A stretch of DNA of 64,000 bases from Piscicola geometra (Eukaryota > Annelida > Clitellata > Hirudinida > Piscicolidae). Positions 24,880-52,984 of the stretch are shown piece by piece (position 1 is the first letter of the stretch; each line of letters begins with the position of its first letter). A program made the position numbers and the translations under genes. The stretch spans positions 9,561,100 through 9,625,099 of the forward strand of contig OX030957.1 in assembly GCA_943735955.1 (NCBI GenBank). The letters are read 5' to 3'. A model generated the notes under the pieces. That model did not search any database. It saw only the letters and a list, made by a program, of their open reading frames with translations, and was not told where the DNA came from.

Positions 24880-26195
24880 CAGATATGTTAGTCATCACAG
24901 TGCTAGAAGCGTTATCCATAGACTTTCGCATTGGTTGTTCATGGGAGCTGTTGTACGCAGATGATTTTGTAGCCATAGCTGAATCTAGGGGCGCAACCCG
25001 CAAAAAAGACTGGGGGCGGGCTCACTTTTTGAAGAAAAAAACTCAACGGTTTAAATCAAAACTAGCCCTTATAACTAATAAAGAACTTGAGATAGTTTAT
25101 TAATTATACAAAAAACGGCAAACTAAGTTGCATAGTATAATAGAGTGATTAGTTTTTCAATTAAGAGAAAATGTATAAAAAAAGTTTGATATGAGATCCT
25201 AAAAAGTCTTTTAAAATTAACATATTTTAATTTGAAGTACATTTTTATGTGTTTTTAGCTAAAAAAAAATAATTTTTCGATCAGTATGTGAACATTTTTT
25301 GCTCATTCCATTTACTGGAAGAAGTGCAATAGTTGTTTTGTTAGCCGATATTCAGAATAAACTTTGTGAACGACATGCAGACATATTCATCCTAAGATGA
25401 CTTTTAATAAGCCAAAGTGTCGAAAATGCTCTTTCTGCATCTGATGAATTAACTGGCAGAGTCAGAGCAACATCGAGCATATAATGCAGCTCGGGATGAA
25501 AGCTTGTGACCCGAAAAAGTTCTTGCAGTTCGATACATGCAATGAGATCAGACTGAACCGCACGTAAACTTGTTGATGTGAATTTTAACTATTTTTGAAC
25601 TGTTTCAGCATCCTTTCCATGAAGGAGGCATAGCTCCGAAATCTCAGAAGTCATTATTCCATTCTGCAAAGCATCAAGAGCAGCCAAGGCAGGGTTGTCG
25701 AACCGACTGGATAAGTAACCAGATTGAAGATTTCGTAGTATTGTTCTATTTTCAGTTGGGTTGTCTTTGTATTGCTATGCATTGACCAAATTGGCATAGC
25801 TTGCATTGCAACAGAGTCTGTAAGATTTGATGGTAGAGAACGTTATCTTGTGGGTCTGTCTGAATTTAATTGTAAAAAGAAAATCAAAACTGGAATCAGT
25901 TAATATGACAGTAGTTCTTATAGTAAGTTAGTGTTATTTTAGTGGGATCGCTATGTTCTGTGTTGATATATCACATTTTTTGTGAAATAAAGGCCTTATG
26001 GCCATCCAGAAAAAATATTTTTATCCTATGGCATATTGAAAAACCCTTTATCCCATCCCCCCCAAAAAACTCATGGATTTTCGAAAAATTGCGAGACCCT
26101 TTGAATTGGCCCGGGGGGACTTGAGCCCCGTCCAGCCCCCCCTCCTGGTTGTGCCTCTGGCTGAGTCACTGAACAAGCTTGTTAACCCTTAAACA
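24880..26195 (+). mobile_element. LINE reverse transcriptase fragment, split
   Basis: The frame at 24885-24985 encodes VLEALSIDFRIG, then SWELLYADDFVAIAES, the palm-domain YADD catalytic box of a non-LTR reverse transcriptase. The frame is interrupted at AES by the hAT insertion and resumes at 26160 as GCTGAGTCACTGAACAAGCT (AESLNKL), followed by VN. The rest of the LINE is lost. Only the palm fragment survives, so it is a dead copy. Confidence 0.8.
24986..26159 (-). mobile_element. hAT element inserted in LINE fragment
   Basis: The ends are imperfect inverted repeats (TAGGGGCGCAAC at the left, GTTGTGCCTCTG at the right). They are flanked by the 8-bp duplication GCTGAATC / GCTGAGTC (24978-24985 and 26160-26167, one mismatch). 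The minus strand at about 25530-25330 encodes a decayed hAT C-terminal segment (LDVALTLPVNSSDAERAFST, then LWLIKSHLRMN) like ZMYM/ZBED-type hAT transposases. Stops elsewhere show it is inactive. Confidence 0.85.
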
Positions 26196-26567
26196 CCGTT
26201 CGAAAAAAAAACGTTGGTCGAATCGACCCATCGCATATTTCACAAATGTTTTTACTACAAAATTATTATTTTTTAGTTATAGTGATTTTTTATACTTTTT
26301 TATATAAATGTCATTATCCAAATAGGGTTTATAATGGTAGATGTGAACCATTACAGGCATTGTGGTCAAAGACTGTTTTAATAGTATGAACCAATTTATA
26401 TCACGAAATATATCTGAATTAATATCTAAATTTTGAAGACTCGATTTAATGAATATCAGAAATTTTTAGAGCCAAAAAACAAAGTTTGATCCAATGAACG
26501 CCAAGTTATAAATTATAAAGTCGTTTTAGTTTAAAACAGTACATGCCATATAAATCAAGAAAATATG

Positions 26568-26630
26568 ATGGACTTCTTAATATAGGTCTATATTAAGAAG
26601 TCCATGTCCATAGGCCCTATGGCATAGGGT
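26568..26630. repeat. Perfect palindrome cluster
   Basis: Arms of 18 bp at 26568-26585 and 26588-26605 are perfectly complementary around a 2-base centre (ATGGACTTCTTAATATAG / CTATATTAAGAAGTCCAT). Two more overlapping palindromes follow: CCATAGG-C-CCTATGG (26608-26622) and CCCTATG-G-CATAGGG. They could form cruciforms. The function is unknown. Confidence 0.9.
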
Positions 26631-26756
26631 CACGATCGTTACTAAACATTTAGGAATACTGTAAAACCGAAACTATAAATAGTATTTCACATCTGAAAAG
26701 TGTGTTAGATTTTCAATAAATAGTTAGACAAAGTCATGAAATTAAAACGAAATAAC

Positions 26757-26830
26757 TATCAATCAATCAATCAATCACTAATAATTTGTATAGCGCTCTT
26801 TACTAAGTGAACAAAAGCGCTCAATATATT
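26757..26830 (+). repeat. AATC / TAGCGC dispersed repeat, short copy
   Basis: CAATCAATCAATCAATCACT followed by AATTTGTATAGCGC and TTTACTAAGTGAACAAA. It is nearly identical to 62372-62435. A diverged complementary-strand relic lies at 35464-35500 (CTATATAAATGTACTTGATT). Confidence 0.75.
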
Positions 26831-27090
26831 TTGAGTTATTTTTTTTCCTGATGTCTTTAGCACAATTAACTTTTCAGATTAAAACTTTTAAACCATCTTT
26901 TTTTATTGTGTTAAAGAATTAAATTTGTACCATTTCGTTCTATCATAAATTTGAAGCTATTTACACTTGTATTTACTTAAATTCACTATTCACTAGATGT
27001 TTTTTCTAGGTTTTTTTTACGTTGATTATTTTATCGTTCGCGATTTGACTATTTTTTGATTTAAAAGCGTGCTTTCTTGGGAACTGAAAC

Positions 27091-43699
<16,609 letters not shown>

Positions 43700-44523
43700 A
43701 GTTTTTGAAAATAGTATTTTAGACTTTTTTATTAATGATTATTTCGAAATGAGAGTTGGTCTAAATCATGGTTCCCTGTTCTTGATGCGCTATTCATATG
43801 ATTTCGCATGGAATCCTAAAAATTAAAGTGATCATAGACAGGCGAGTGAAGGGTATAAAAGTGACAATAAAATGATTACACGCAATTAAGAAATGGTCAT
43901 TTAAAAACATTTTGCAATTAAAAATTAAAATCGAGCAATTAACTTAACATATTAAGCGAACAGCTAACTATTTCTAATAGTTTATTTATTGTGAACTAGA
44001 TTTTAAAAGAAGGGGTACTAGTAAAACAAGGTGCGCTTTATACATGGTGTTTTTAAGTGGAAAAAAATTATAGAACTCTTGGGCCAAGTTTTCCGGTAAC
44101 CAATGAATTGCATGTAACCTAGAAGGGAAGAGAAGTCAGTCGCCTAAAAATGTCATTGAACGAATTAAAGTTTTAAAAAATATTTATGTGTTGATATTCA
44201 TCAATAAAAATGGTCAGATAGTTCTTTTTCGGTTAGTTGTGAAAGACTTTCCCCATGCATGCTATTATATAGCAAACTCGCATACAAGTTTCTTTGAAAC
44301 AAGATTGGAAGTAAAATTTCTTGGAATTTAACGCAAAATATTTTATCTGAAACTCAAAAGATACAGTTCGCATGATAATAATTACCCTAAATATTGCCAT
44401 CGTCAACGTCAAAACGAATTCAAGTGTGAGTAAATGTTGTAGTTCGCACTAGACTATTTTCACCTTAAACTTGTGCCACTTTTAATCCCGTCTCGTTGTG
44501 CCGACTAAACACCTAAATAAACA
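43700..44523. other. NOP14-Tudor convergent intergenic region
   Basis: The two genes end towards each other here. A poly(A) signal AATAAA at 43866-43871 serves NOP14 on the plus strand. On the minus strand a TTTATTTATT stretch near 43982 could provide AATAAA for the Tudor gene. I see no further coding signal. Confidence 0.6.
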
Positions 44524-47500
44524 TTATTTTTCGCGGTAAATATCTTTTCTCTGAAAAGCACCAATCTTTCCACTTCCATCGTTGCTATGGCGTGAAGAGT
44601 TGATGCTGCCGACAGAAATCTTCCTTGAATTATCTCTCCGACCACCATGGCTCTCACCAGAACTGTGCACATTGCCATTCACTTGTCTTCCATTGCATTC
44701 TCGATCATTGAGGCTTGTATTCGATACCTTGGGAGAATCATGATCACGCTCATCCTCCTCACTTGAAGTATCTTTGCTCCAATCTCTGCGTTTTGGCTTC
44801 GTCACAGCCGCTTTCTCCTTGACAGACCTCTCTCCATCCCCTCCAAGCGTCTCCTCCATCCACTTCCTAAGAGTTTGCTTCCTCTCCGGACAGTACAACT
44901 CAACCTCAAACAGGGCATCATCATCACCCTGATCATCGAGACACACTTTCTTAAACGACTGTAAGACATACGTCTCGAACTCACAATTCTTCTTAAACCA
45001 GCTGTCACGACGTGCATCAAAATCTCCAATTAAACTCCTATCCTTACCAGCCTTCACTCGATCCCCACTGATCACCTTGCTGTGGCCATCGTGGACACCT
45101 GCCAGTCGGCAAGTGAGGACTGGTGAAGGGGGGTGTTTGATCAACGAAATAGGCAAGAGACGAACGTCTGTCAACGCCACTGTGCTCTCGTTCCCGAAGT
45201 CTGTGAACTTGACCCTGAAATGGTTTCAATGTTGAGAATTATTTAGATTATTAATTGGCATCATCATCATTACTATCACCATCATCATCCTTATCATCAT
45301 CATTGTGGCCTGTAAGCTGGTTCGGGTTGTTCGCCACTATAATAATGCTCATCATCATCATTATTATTATTATTATTATTATCATTCCGATTCTCATCAT
45401 AACCATACAATCAGTAGAAACACACACACCTGAATTGTTTATTGGGCAGGGTGTTGATGATGACGGCCCTGTTCCACTCCCCCTCGAAGAGACATGCCAC
45501 CCCAACACCCTCCAAAGGCGCGTAAGGGGGTGCTCTGTGGTTAGTATAATGATAATAATAGTGATAATAATAGTAATAGGTAATAAAATAATAATAATGA
45601 TAATAATAATAGGTAATATAATAATAATAATGATAATAATAATAGGTAATATAATAATGATATTAATAATGATGATAATAATAGGTAATATAATAATAAT
45701 AATAATAATGATGATAATAATAGGTAATATAATAATAATAATTAACATTTAAAAAAGTGCCAATGCAAGCAACCGCCAGTGCAAGTGTGAGAGAAATGTG
45801 TGTATGTATGGGAGGAATTGTAAAAGGTGGATTTTGGAATTAATGCTTCGAAAAATATTCTTTTAAAAAGTAATTAAAAAATTATAATTATAAATGAAAT
45901 AATGAAGATTTTATTGAATTAATTCAATTATCAAACTATTATTTGACTGTCGACTAGAAACCAGACAAAAATATGTAGAAATTCTTCTAGATTATAGAAC
46001 ACACTGAAAGAAGAAGAAGAAATCTCTACTCACCGTTCATGGGCGCAGTGCTGAAGCAGGGCGTCGTTGAGGGCAGGCATGTGGGCGTTGTAGGTGTGCT
46101 GCAGGTGCATGTAGAAGAGGTCCACGCCCTTGATGAACACCACCAACACACGGTCATTCGCCTTTAGAAGACTTTGCAGTGGAGTGTAATGATCGAAATT
46201 ATAGGAATCTTTTATTCCTTGCGTTCTTGAATCTGCCGGAGATGTTCTATCGTTTGAGCGATGCTTGGGTGAATATTCGCCGCCGTTTTCGATACTGCTG
46301 TGTCGTTCTCTCACGTTCTTTGAGTTGACATTCGACTTATGCTTAGAAGCATCACCAAATGAGTTTTTCTTACTTCTTTCTATGATCATTTCCACAATCG
46401 AGTGTTCAGCCTGCTCTTCGATCAAATCCACACTGGAGTCGATCTTATCTTGCCCATCTTGCACCACGCCGAAAATTTTTTGTTCGGTGTAGAGAAGCTT
46501 CTTGATGAAGAATTCTAAATTCTCTTCATTAATCGCATGCTGCCTGGCGATGAGCAAAGAGCAATGGAAGGCGTTCTGAGGCATCCAACGGCAGAATCTC
46601 TCAGGCAGCGGAAAACATTCTCTCAGTATCGATGAGTTGCCGAAGTCAACAAAAAACACCTTGAAAACTCCTCTCTCCAAGACTTCCTCCACCCTGCCCC
46701 TGCTCCACACCTTGTTCAACAATGCAACCACGTAACTACCCACCACCACTTGCAGCCTACCGTCACCGTCACCAGCAGTTCCTCCACTCGCATACTCCTT
46801 CAAAGCCGCCATCATCTTGCAGAAGTCTTCCTCATTCGAGTCCAGAATGACGTAGAAACTGTGCAGTGATTCAACTGCCGTCACAAACACCTTGTCGCCT
46901 ATGCTCAACTCTACGGCTTTTTTGGCGATCACTGAGCTTTTGCTGTTGATGCTTTCGGACTTTTCCGGAAGATCAACATTGCATTTTTTAGCCTCATCCC
47001 AATCATTCTGAACCTTGGCGCCCTTGCATGCAGATGCAGCGAAACTTTTATGTGCAATGACACGGAAATCTGCACTCTTTCTGGGCTCAACACTCGCACC
47101 ATTGTTACCACTGTTACCATTGTTACCACTGTTACCATTGTTACCACTGTTACCATTGTTACCACTGTTACCATTGTTACCACTGTTACCATTGTTACCA
47201 TTGATACCACTGTTACCATTGTAACCACTGTTACCATTGTAACCACTGTAACCACTGTTACCATTGTAACCATTGTTACCATTGTAACCATTGTAACCAC
47301 TGTTATCATTGTTACCACTGTTACCATTGTTACCACTGTTACCATTGTTACCACTTTTATTACTGTTTCCATTACCACGCTTTTCATCCTCACTAACCTG
47401 CCTAGTATCACCACTGTCACGCTTGTTACAATGGAAAGTAGCTCCATTGGGAGTACTAAGATGCCTCTCAGAACCCGAACCAGCAGGACTAACCAAGGCA

Positions 47501-48475
47501 CTTCTCACAGACTTCTTCTCCTTCCCATCATCCGAGTGCCCATTTGGCATGTCATGGCAGCTTTTGGAAGAACCCCCACTGAACGGAGACTTACACAAGG
47601 CAGGAATGTTGACATTCTGGTTGCTCAATGAAACTTGAGATTCCCGCATAAACTCTTGCATTTGCAGCTTAATGCAATTGTTCCTTCCCAACTGCACCTG
47701 GTAAGACCCACACGGCAACCTCCTCTCAAACACCGCCCTAAAGACTTCCTGACCATTCAGCAGACGATTGAAGTGCTTGAGCCCCTTCCTGGTGAAGCAA
47801 ACTGCATCGAGTGAGAGGGAGCAATGAATCGCCTGAAAGGGTGGGTTTTCAATGAATTTCGTGTGCAGCGGTCTCAAGCAAGAAACATCGACCCTCTTGC
47901 TGTTGCCATAGTCAACAAAGAAAAGGAGCGCTTCGGTTCTGTCCTCTTCCATCAGGAAGCCTCTCATCCACACTCCTTCTTTCAATTTGGTGGCATAAAA
48001 CTTGCCTTCCTGAAGCCTGTGGTAGTGGATTTGTGATGGAGTTTAAAACAATATTTAATTGTAAGAGCGGCATCGAATCAATAACTTACTTAATACAATA
48101 AATTTAGGATCTATTCTAGAAAATGGCAAAAAACACCATTATATTTTGGAGCACATTTACACGTTACAAAGTAGCATCCCAAATACAATAATTGAATGGC
48201 AAAACAACAAACCAATTCGTGTCTGTGGGGAGAGAAGTGGATTCATATGTAAGATTCAACTGTTTCAGCATCTCTTCCAGCTGAGATACATTCCTCAGTA
48301 GAGTCAACCAGAAGGAGTTGGGAGAAGAGACGTGGTTGACCAACACTCGCTCTTTCACACCCACATCAGCTTCATCACTATTCAGGGAATGCTCACTGCT
48401 TGGTAAGTTATCTTTGGAAGGCTGATTAAGGGTTCTTGAAGTGGTGGTGTTGTTGTTGTTGTTGTTGAAAGTCAT
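44524..48475 (-). CDS. Tudor domain-containing protein (three Tudor domains)
   Basis: Four exons on the minus strand: 48475-48213, 48016-46034, 45534-45430, 45214-44524. They total 1013 codons with consistent phases. Tudor proteins bind dimethylarginine, chiefly on PIWI proteins, and scaffold germ granules. That role is inferred from the family. Tudor 1 is at about residues 45-150 (core GKFYATKL...FFVDYGN at 122-126, then RPLHTKF). Tudor 2 is at about 455-580 (GSYVVALL...VFFVDFGN near 540-547). Tudor 3 is at about 705-810 and spans exons 2-4 ([15 protein letters not shown], then [10 protein letters not shown]). Each core carries the aromatic plus D-F/Y-GN signature and an N-terminal extension like the extended Tudor fold. 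Residues 302-394 are an Asn/Gly/Ser/Tyr repeat encoded by a 9/18-bp minisatellite. The C-terminal 200 residues are charged and disordered ([18 protein letters not shown]). I cannot assign it to a specific TDRD orthologue. Confidence 0.9.
45255..45420. repeat. ATC/ATT-rich simple repeats, Tudor intron 3
   Basis: CATCATCATT and TTATTATTATTATC runs fill the intron between exons 3 and 4. Nothing else is recognisable. Confidence 0.8.
45540..45748. repeat. AATAGGTAATATAATAATAA minisatellite, Tudor intron 2
   Basis: Five or six units of about 35 bp, each with an AATAGGTAATATAATA core followed by a variable (AAT)n/GAT run, just upstream of exon 3 in gene sense. Confidence 0.85.
47095..47355 (-). repeat. 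Coding minisatellite (Asn-Gly-Asn-Ser-Gly) in Tudor gene
   Basis: On the plus strand the unit is ACCATTGTTACCACTGTT (18 bp), with TAACC and GATACC variants. On the coding strand it reads Asn-Gly-Asn-Ser-Gly-Asn and Gly-Tyr-Asn units. All units are multiples of three, so the frame is kept across about 260 bp between Tudor domains 1 and 2. Confidence 0.95.
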
Positions 48476-48701
48476 TTATACTAATTTTAAAATATTTAAA
48501 AAACATTTAAAAAATAATATAAAATAATAATTTTTGCGATAACGCATGTGACGGTAATAAATTTCAAGTTGAATTTAAAAGTTAACTTAGTTGATAATCA
48601 AAGAACCAATACTCTACAAAGAGTATTTTATACTTTTACAATGTATAGATAACAAAACTATTTAATATCGTTCAAGACTTTCTGACTTAATTCTCACTAA
48701 A
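48476..48701. promoter_or_regulatory. Head-to-head promoter region, Tudor / TTI1
   Basis: Only 226 bp separate the start codons of the Tudor gene (minus) and TTI1 (plus). The region must hold both 5'UTRs and probably a shared bidirectional promoter. I see no TATA box at a proper distance from either ATG. The first Tudor codons are an AAC run (Asn tract) near the minus-strand start. Confidence 0.6.
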
Positions 48702-50176
48702 ATGTATAAACTAGAAGAAGAGGAAAATTTAAAACGAGCCTTTTCTTTGTTAAGACCTATATGTGTAAATTTATTTAAAAATTTGAGCATTGACAAACTG
48801 AAATCTTTAAGAAAAATTGCTCTAGAAGTTGATGAAGGAGCACTTTTTGAGCTGCAAGAATATGTATTCTTCGCCATCAATAAATCTTTCGAAGGTGCCA
48901 CTTCAATGTAGGTACTATGTTTTTTCATTGTTCATATAACATGTATTATAAATGCTATACTCCAAAGTAGTTAAATCAGTAAAATCATTTTACTAAAATG
49001 TGATATTAATCTAATTAATTATTTATCTTACAAAATTAGGCAGGAGGATGTGAAAATTCAATTGCTACATTGCACAGAAGTTATAGCAATGAGATGTGGT
49101 GAATTGAGAGAGAGATTCTTTGTGAGTATAATCAACCACATCATTCTCTTCATCATCCCTCCACAAAATGGTGCATGTGAAAACAGCGAAGAGTTGAAAA
49201 TTGCAGTTGTAAAGACATTAGAATGCATCTTCAGATGTGCTTCTTTTCCAGTTTTAAATACTTTTTTCTGTCACCAGGTTTTTTTTACATTTTTTCCATC
49301 AGTTCATTATCTTACCCTAAAAATGTAGATAACATTTTAAAAATTCATTTATCTTTTTAAAGTTTTATAATAGTCAAAATTAATATTTCCAAAATATCTC
49401 TTCAATACATCTACCCCATCATCAGGCCTCTTTGAACTTCCTAGGTCCTGCTGTAACAGCATTGTTGCAGTTTGTGGAGGGTGGCAAGTGTCGAGAGCTG
49501 CAGAAGTTATCTCTCGAGTGTCTCATCACCATCTCCGGTGGTGCACACAGTGGTAGTTGTAGTCGCGGTGGCGCCCACAGTGGTAGTTGTAGTCGCGTTG
49601 GTGACTTGCTAGGAAACAAAAAGCAAAATATTAACAGGCTCAATAAAAGTCAAGAAGACTGTAACTTCATGGCAGCAAGTGTCAAAGAGATACGTGCCAT
49701 TCAGATGCAGATTGGTCACTTGTTTGCATCTTTCCTGCCTGGCATTCTGAGCTCTCTGCTTCGTGCCTGCAAGCAAGCCTTGCCTCAGAAGTTACACTCC
49801 CTTCTCATCCACACCATCACTCACTTCGTCACCACCGTTTTCAATGACCGTCTTGTGTGCAGTGGGTTAGATGCTGCTGCTGCTGCTGGTGGTAGTGGGA
49901 GTGATGTTGAAATAAAATCAAATGGCGATACAGAAGAAGACATTTTTAATGGATGGAAGAAGGCAGTGTGTGATAAAGATTCGGATGGGAAGGTTGAAAC
50001 AGGTAGTGGTGAGGGAGGGATGGAAGAGGAGGACCTCACAGAAGACTACAAAGCATCTCATGATGTATATATCCACTTCTATAACAACGTCAAAGGTTGT
50101 GTGGGGTGTTGTAATATTTGAGAATATAAAAAAAGTGCACACACACACAAACACATAAAAACTCACACACACACAC

Positions 50177-50240
<64 letters not shown>

Positions 50241-52891
50241 TATACACACACACACACAAACATACACACACACATTAATTCCAACACACACACACAGAAA
50301 TCTACAAAAGTGTCTTAGTACTAAAGACCGAACAGTGGGTAGAGACGACTAGCTTGCGTGTGAAGGATGTCCTAGGAGTCTTGTACAACCTACCTGAGGC
50401 TGCAGCTCCTGATGCATGGAGGATACAAGGGGAGTTGGTGGCCATGGCTGAACAACTGTTGAAGCACTGCTACCGGTTGGTTTTTAGTTGTTTCGATTTG
50501 CTTGGAATTCTTTGTAATCTATCAACACCAGCAACAACCACTTCATTACCAACAACAACAACAAAAACAAGCAATTACAGCTAGCACCAACAACACAACC
50601 ACAACAAAAACTAGCACCAACAACATCATCATTACCTCATTACCACCATCATCAACAACCAAAAACAACAACAAAACCATCAACAACCAACCCACCATCA
50701 ACATCAACAACAACCAACCCACCATCAACATCAACACCATCAACAACCAACCCACCATCAACATCAACAACAACCAACCCACCATCAACATCAACACCAT
50801 CACCACCAACAAGCAACCCTCCATCAACACCATCAACAACAACCAACAACCAACCCACCATCAACATCAAAAACAACAACCAACCCACCACCAACAACCA
50901 ACCCACCATCAACACCACCAACAACCAACCCACCATCAACAACAACAACAACAACACAGGAGTCTTTCAAGCAGCAGACGAACTCTCCTCGACTTCCTCG
51001 TGCGTGCATCAGTCAACCAATCAGCTGCTGCCGACCCACTTAACTTGCTTCTGACTGGTCAGAAAGGAGGTCAACTCTCAGAGCTTCTCGAGGAAAGAGC
51101 TTTTGACCTAGTTACATGTCTTCCCACCCTGCTATCTGCCCATTGTATGTTATTTGTAATATTTTATTATGTTTATCATAAATTATTTATGTTTTAAAAG
51201 CGTTTAATGTGGTATAAATGGCATTAAAGGGAAAATAGAAAAGGAGAATAGAATTTTTAAGAGACATTTTAGGCGTTGTGCATGCGATCATTTAAAGGAG
51301 TTTTCATTGAAATTTGAGACATTTAATTTAGAAATGAACCCACTTCATTAAATAAAATCAGAAATTAATTTTTTTAGCTGTAAAGAAAAAAATGCGGAAA
51401 GTTCACCCTTAAATATTTCTTATCTGTATAACATTCACCCCTAACATTTAGAGGGAGGTTGCTCAAGACGGACTGGTTCCAAAGATGGAACGAGCTTATT
51501 TACAATTATGCACCTTAAAAATAAACAAAGTTTTTCTTTCATACCTATGCATTCGTCTTATATGCACATTTGTATGTTGGTTTAGTTTCTGTCTCAATCA
51601 ATTAGAATATCTGAAAAACTGATTTCTAGAAGAATTGTTAATATATTGGGAGATAAAATTTTGCTTTTTTCCGAAGGAATATAATTTAAATTTTTTATTA
51701 GTACTTAGATGATGCAATAGAATTTTATTGCGGGCAAGTTGTAGAATTAAAAATTGAGTGATTGGCCTGTTATGACCATGAATGTGTAGCATGGTCCTAG
51801 TTCCCTGAAATTGAATTTAAAATTTAGAAGTTGATAAGACTATATAGACTATATAGAGTATATATTTTACATAGACTATATATAGTATATTTTTTAATTA
51901 GAGTATATATTTTATTTAGACTATAGAGAGTATCTATTTTTATAGAAACTATTTAAAATTAATATAAACCAATTATTTACTTTATAATGATTAAAACCGT
52001 TAGTATTCATTAGCTTTGAAAACTAAAAAGCCTAGAGCAAAAAAAGTTGAATTTTCAAAAGTAACCTAAAAGCTAAATTTAAATTATTTTAGTAAATTTT
52101 ATAAAATGACAATTCACATTAATATACAAACTGGTGTATTTCATAAGATAACTAAACAATTTTGACGATAAATACAACGTTTAAATGAGATTTTTTATTA
52201 AATACAATTTAATTTTATCTTAGGAAACTAAGCATTCTATCTTGGGAACCCAGTTGCTCAAGATAACATTTTTTAGTGCTCATGTTTGAAGTTAAAAACT
52301 TTTTTTTATTCATTTGTTTATTCTTATGTTTGAGTTCACATAACTAGACAAGGTATCAATATAATGGTTGGATATATAGACAAGGTATCAATATAATGGT
52401 TGGATATATAGACAAGGTATCAATATAATGGTTGGATATATAGACAAGGTATCAATATAATGGCTGGGTAAATTTAAATTATTTCTTATGCAATTGAGCT
52501 ATGAGGTTACGTTTAAAAATCATTCCGTCTTGTGCAACCTCCCCCTACACATCCCAACACATTGACTTCTAAAAATATCTATTCTGAAAAACATTCTATG
52601 CAATGTATAGACTATACAGTATAGTATACACGTACTTGTTCGACCGATAACAATAACTTACAAGTTTACTGCTTACTTTTCATTAATCAATTTCTTGCTT
52701 CCCAATTTCATTCTTTTTTATATTTATACAAATGGTCAATAATAATTGTAAAATAAATAATAATAATAAATAATAATAATATATATCTACTTTTTTTTCC
52801 TTAAATTTATTGTTATTATCATTTCAGTTTCAATCTTTAAAAAAAATAAAAATATTTTGTCTATTCAAAAAAATAAGTAAATATATATATG

Positions 52892-52984
<93 letters not shown>

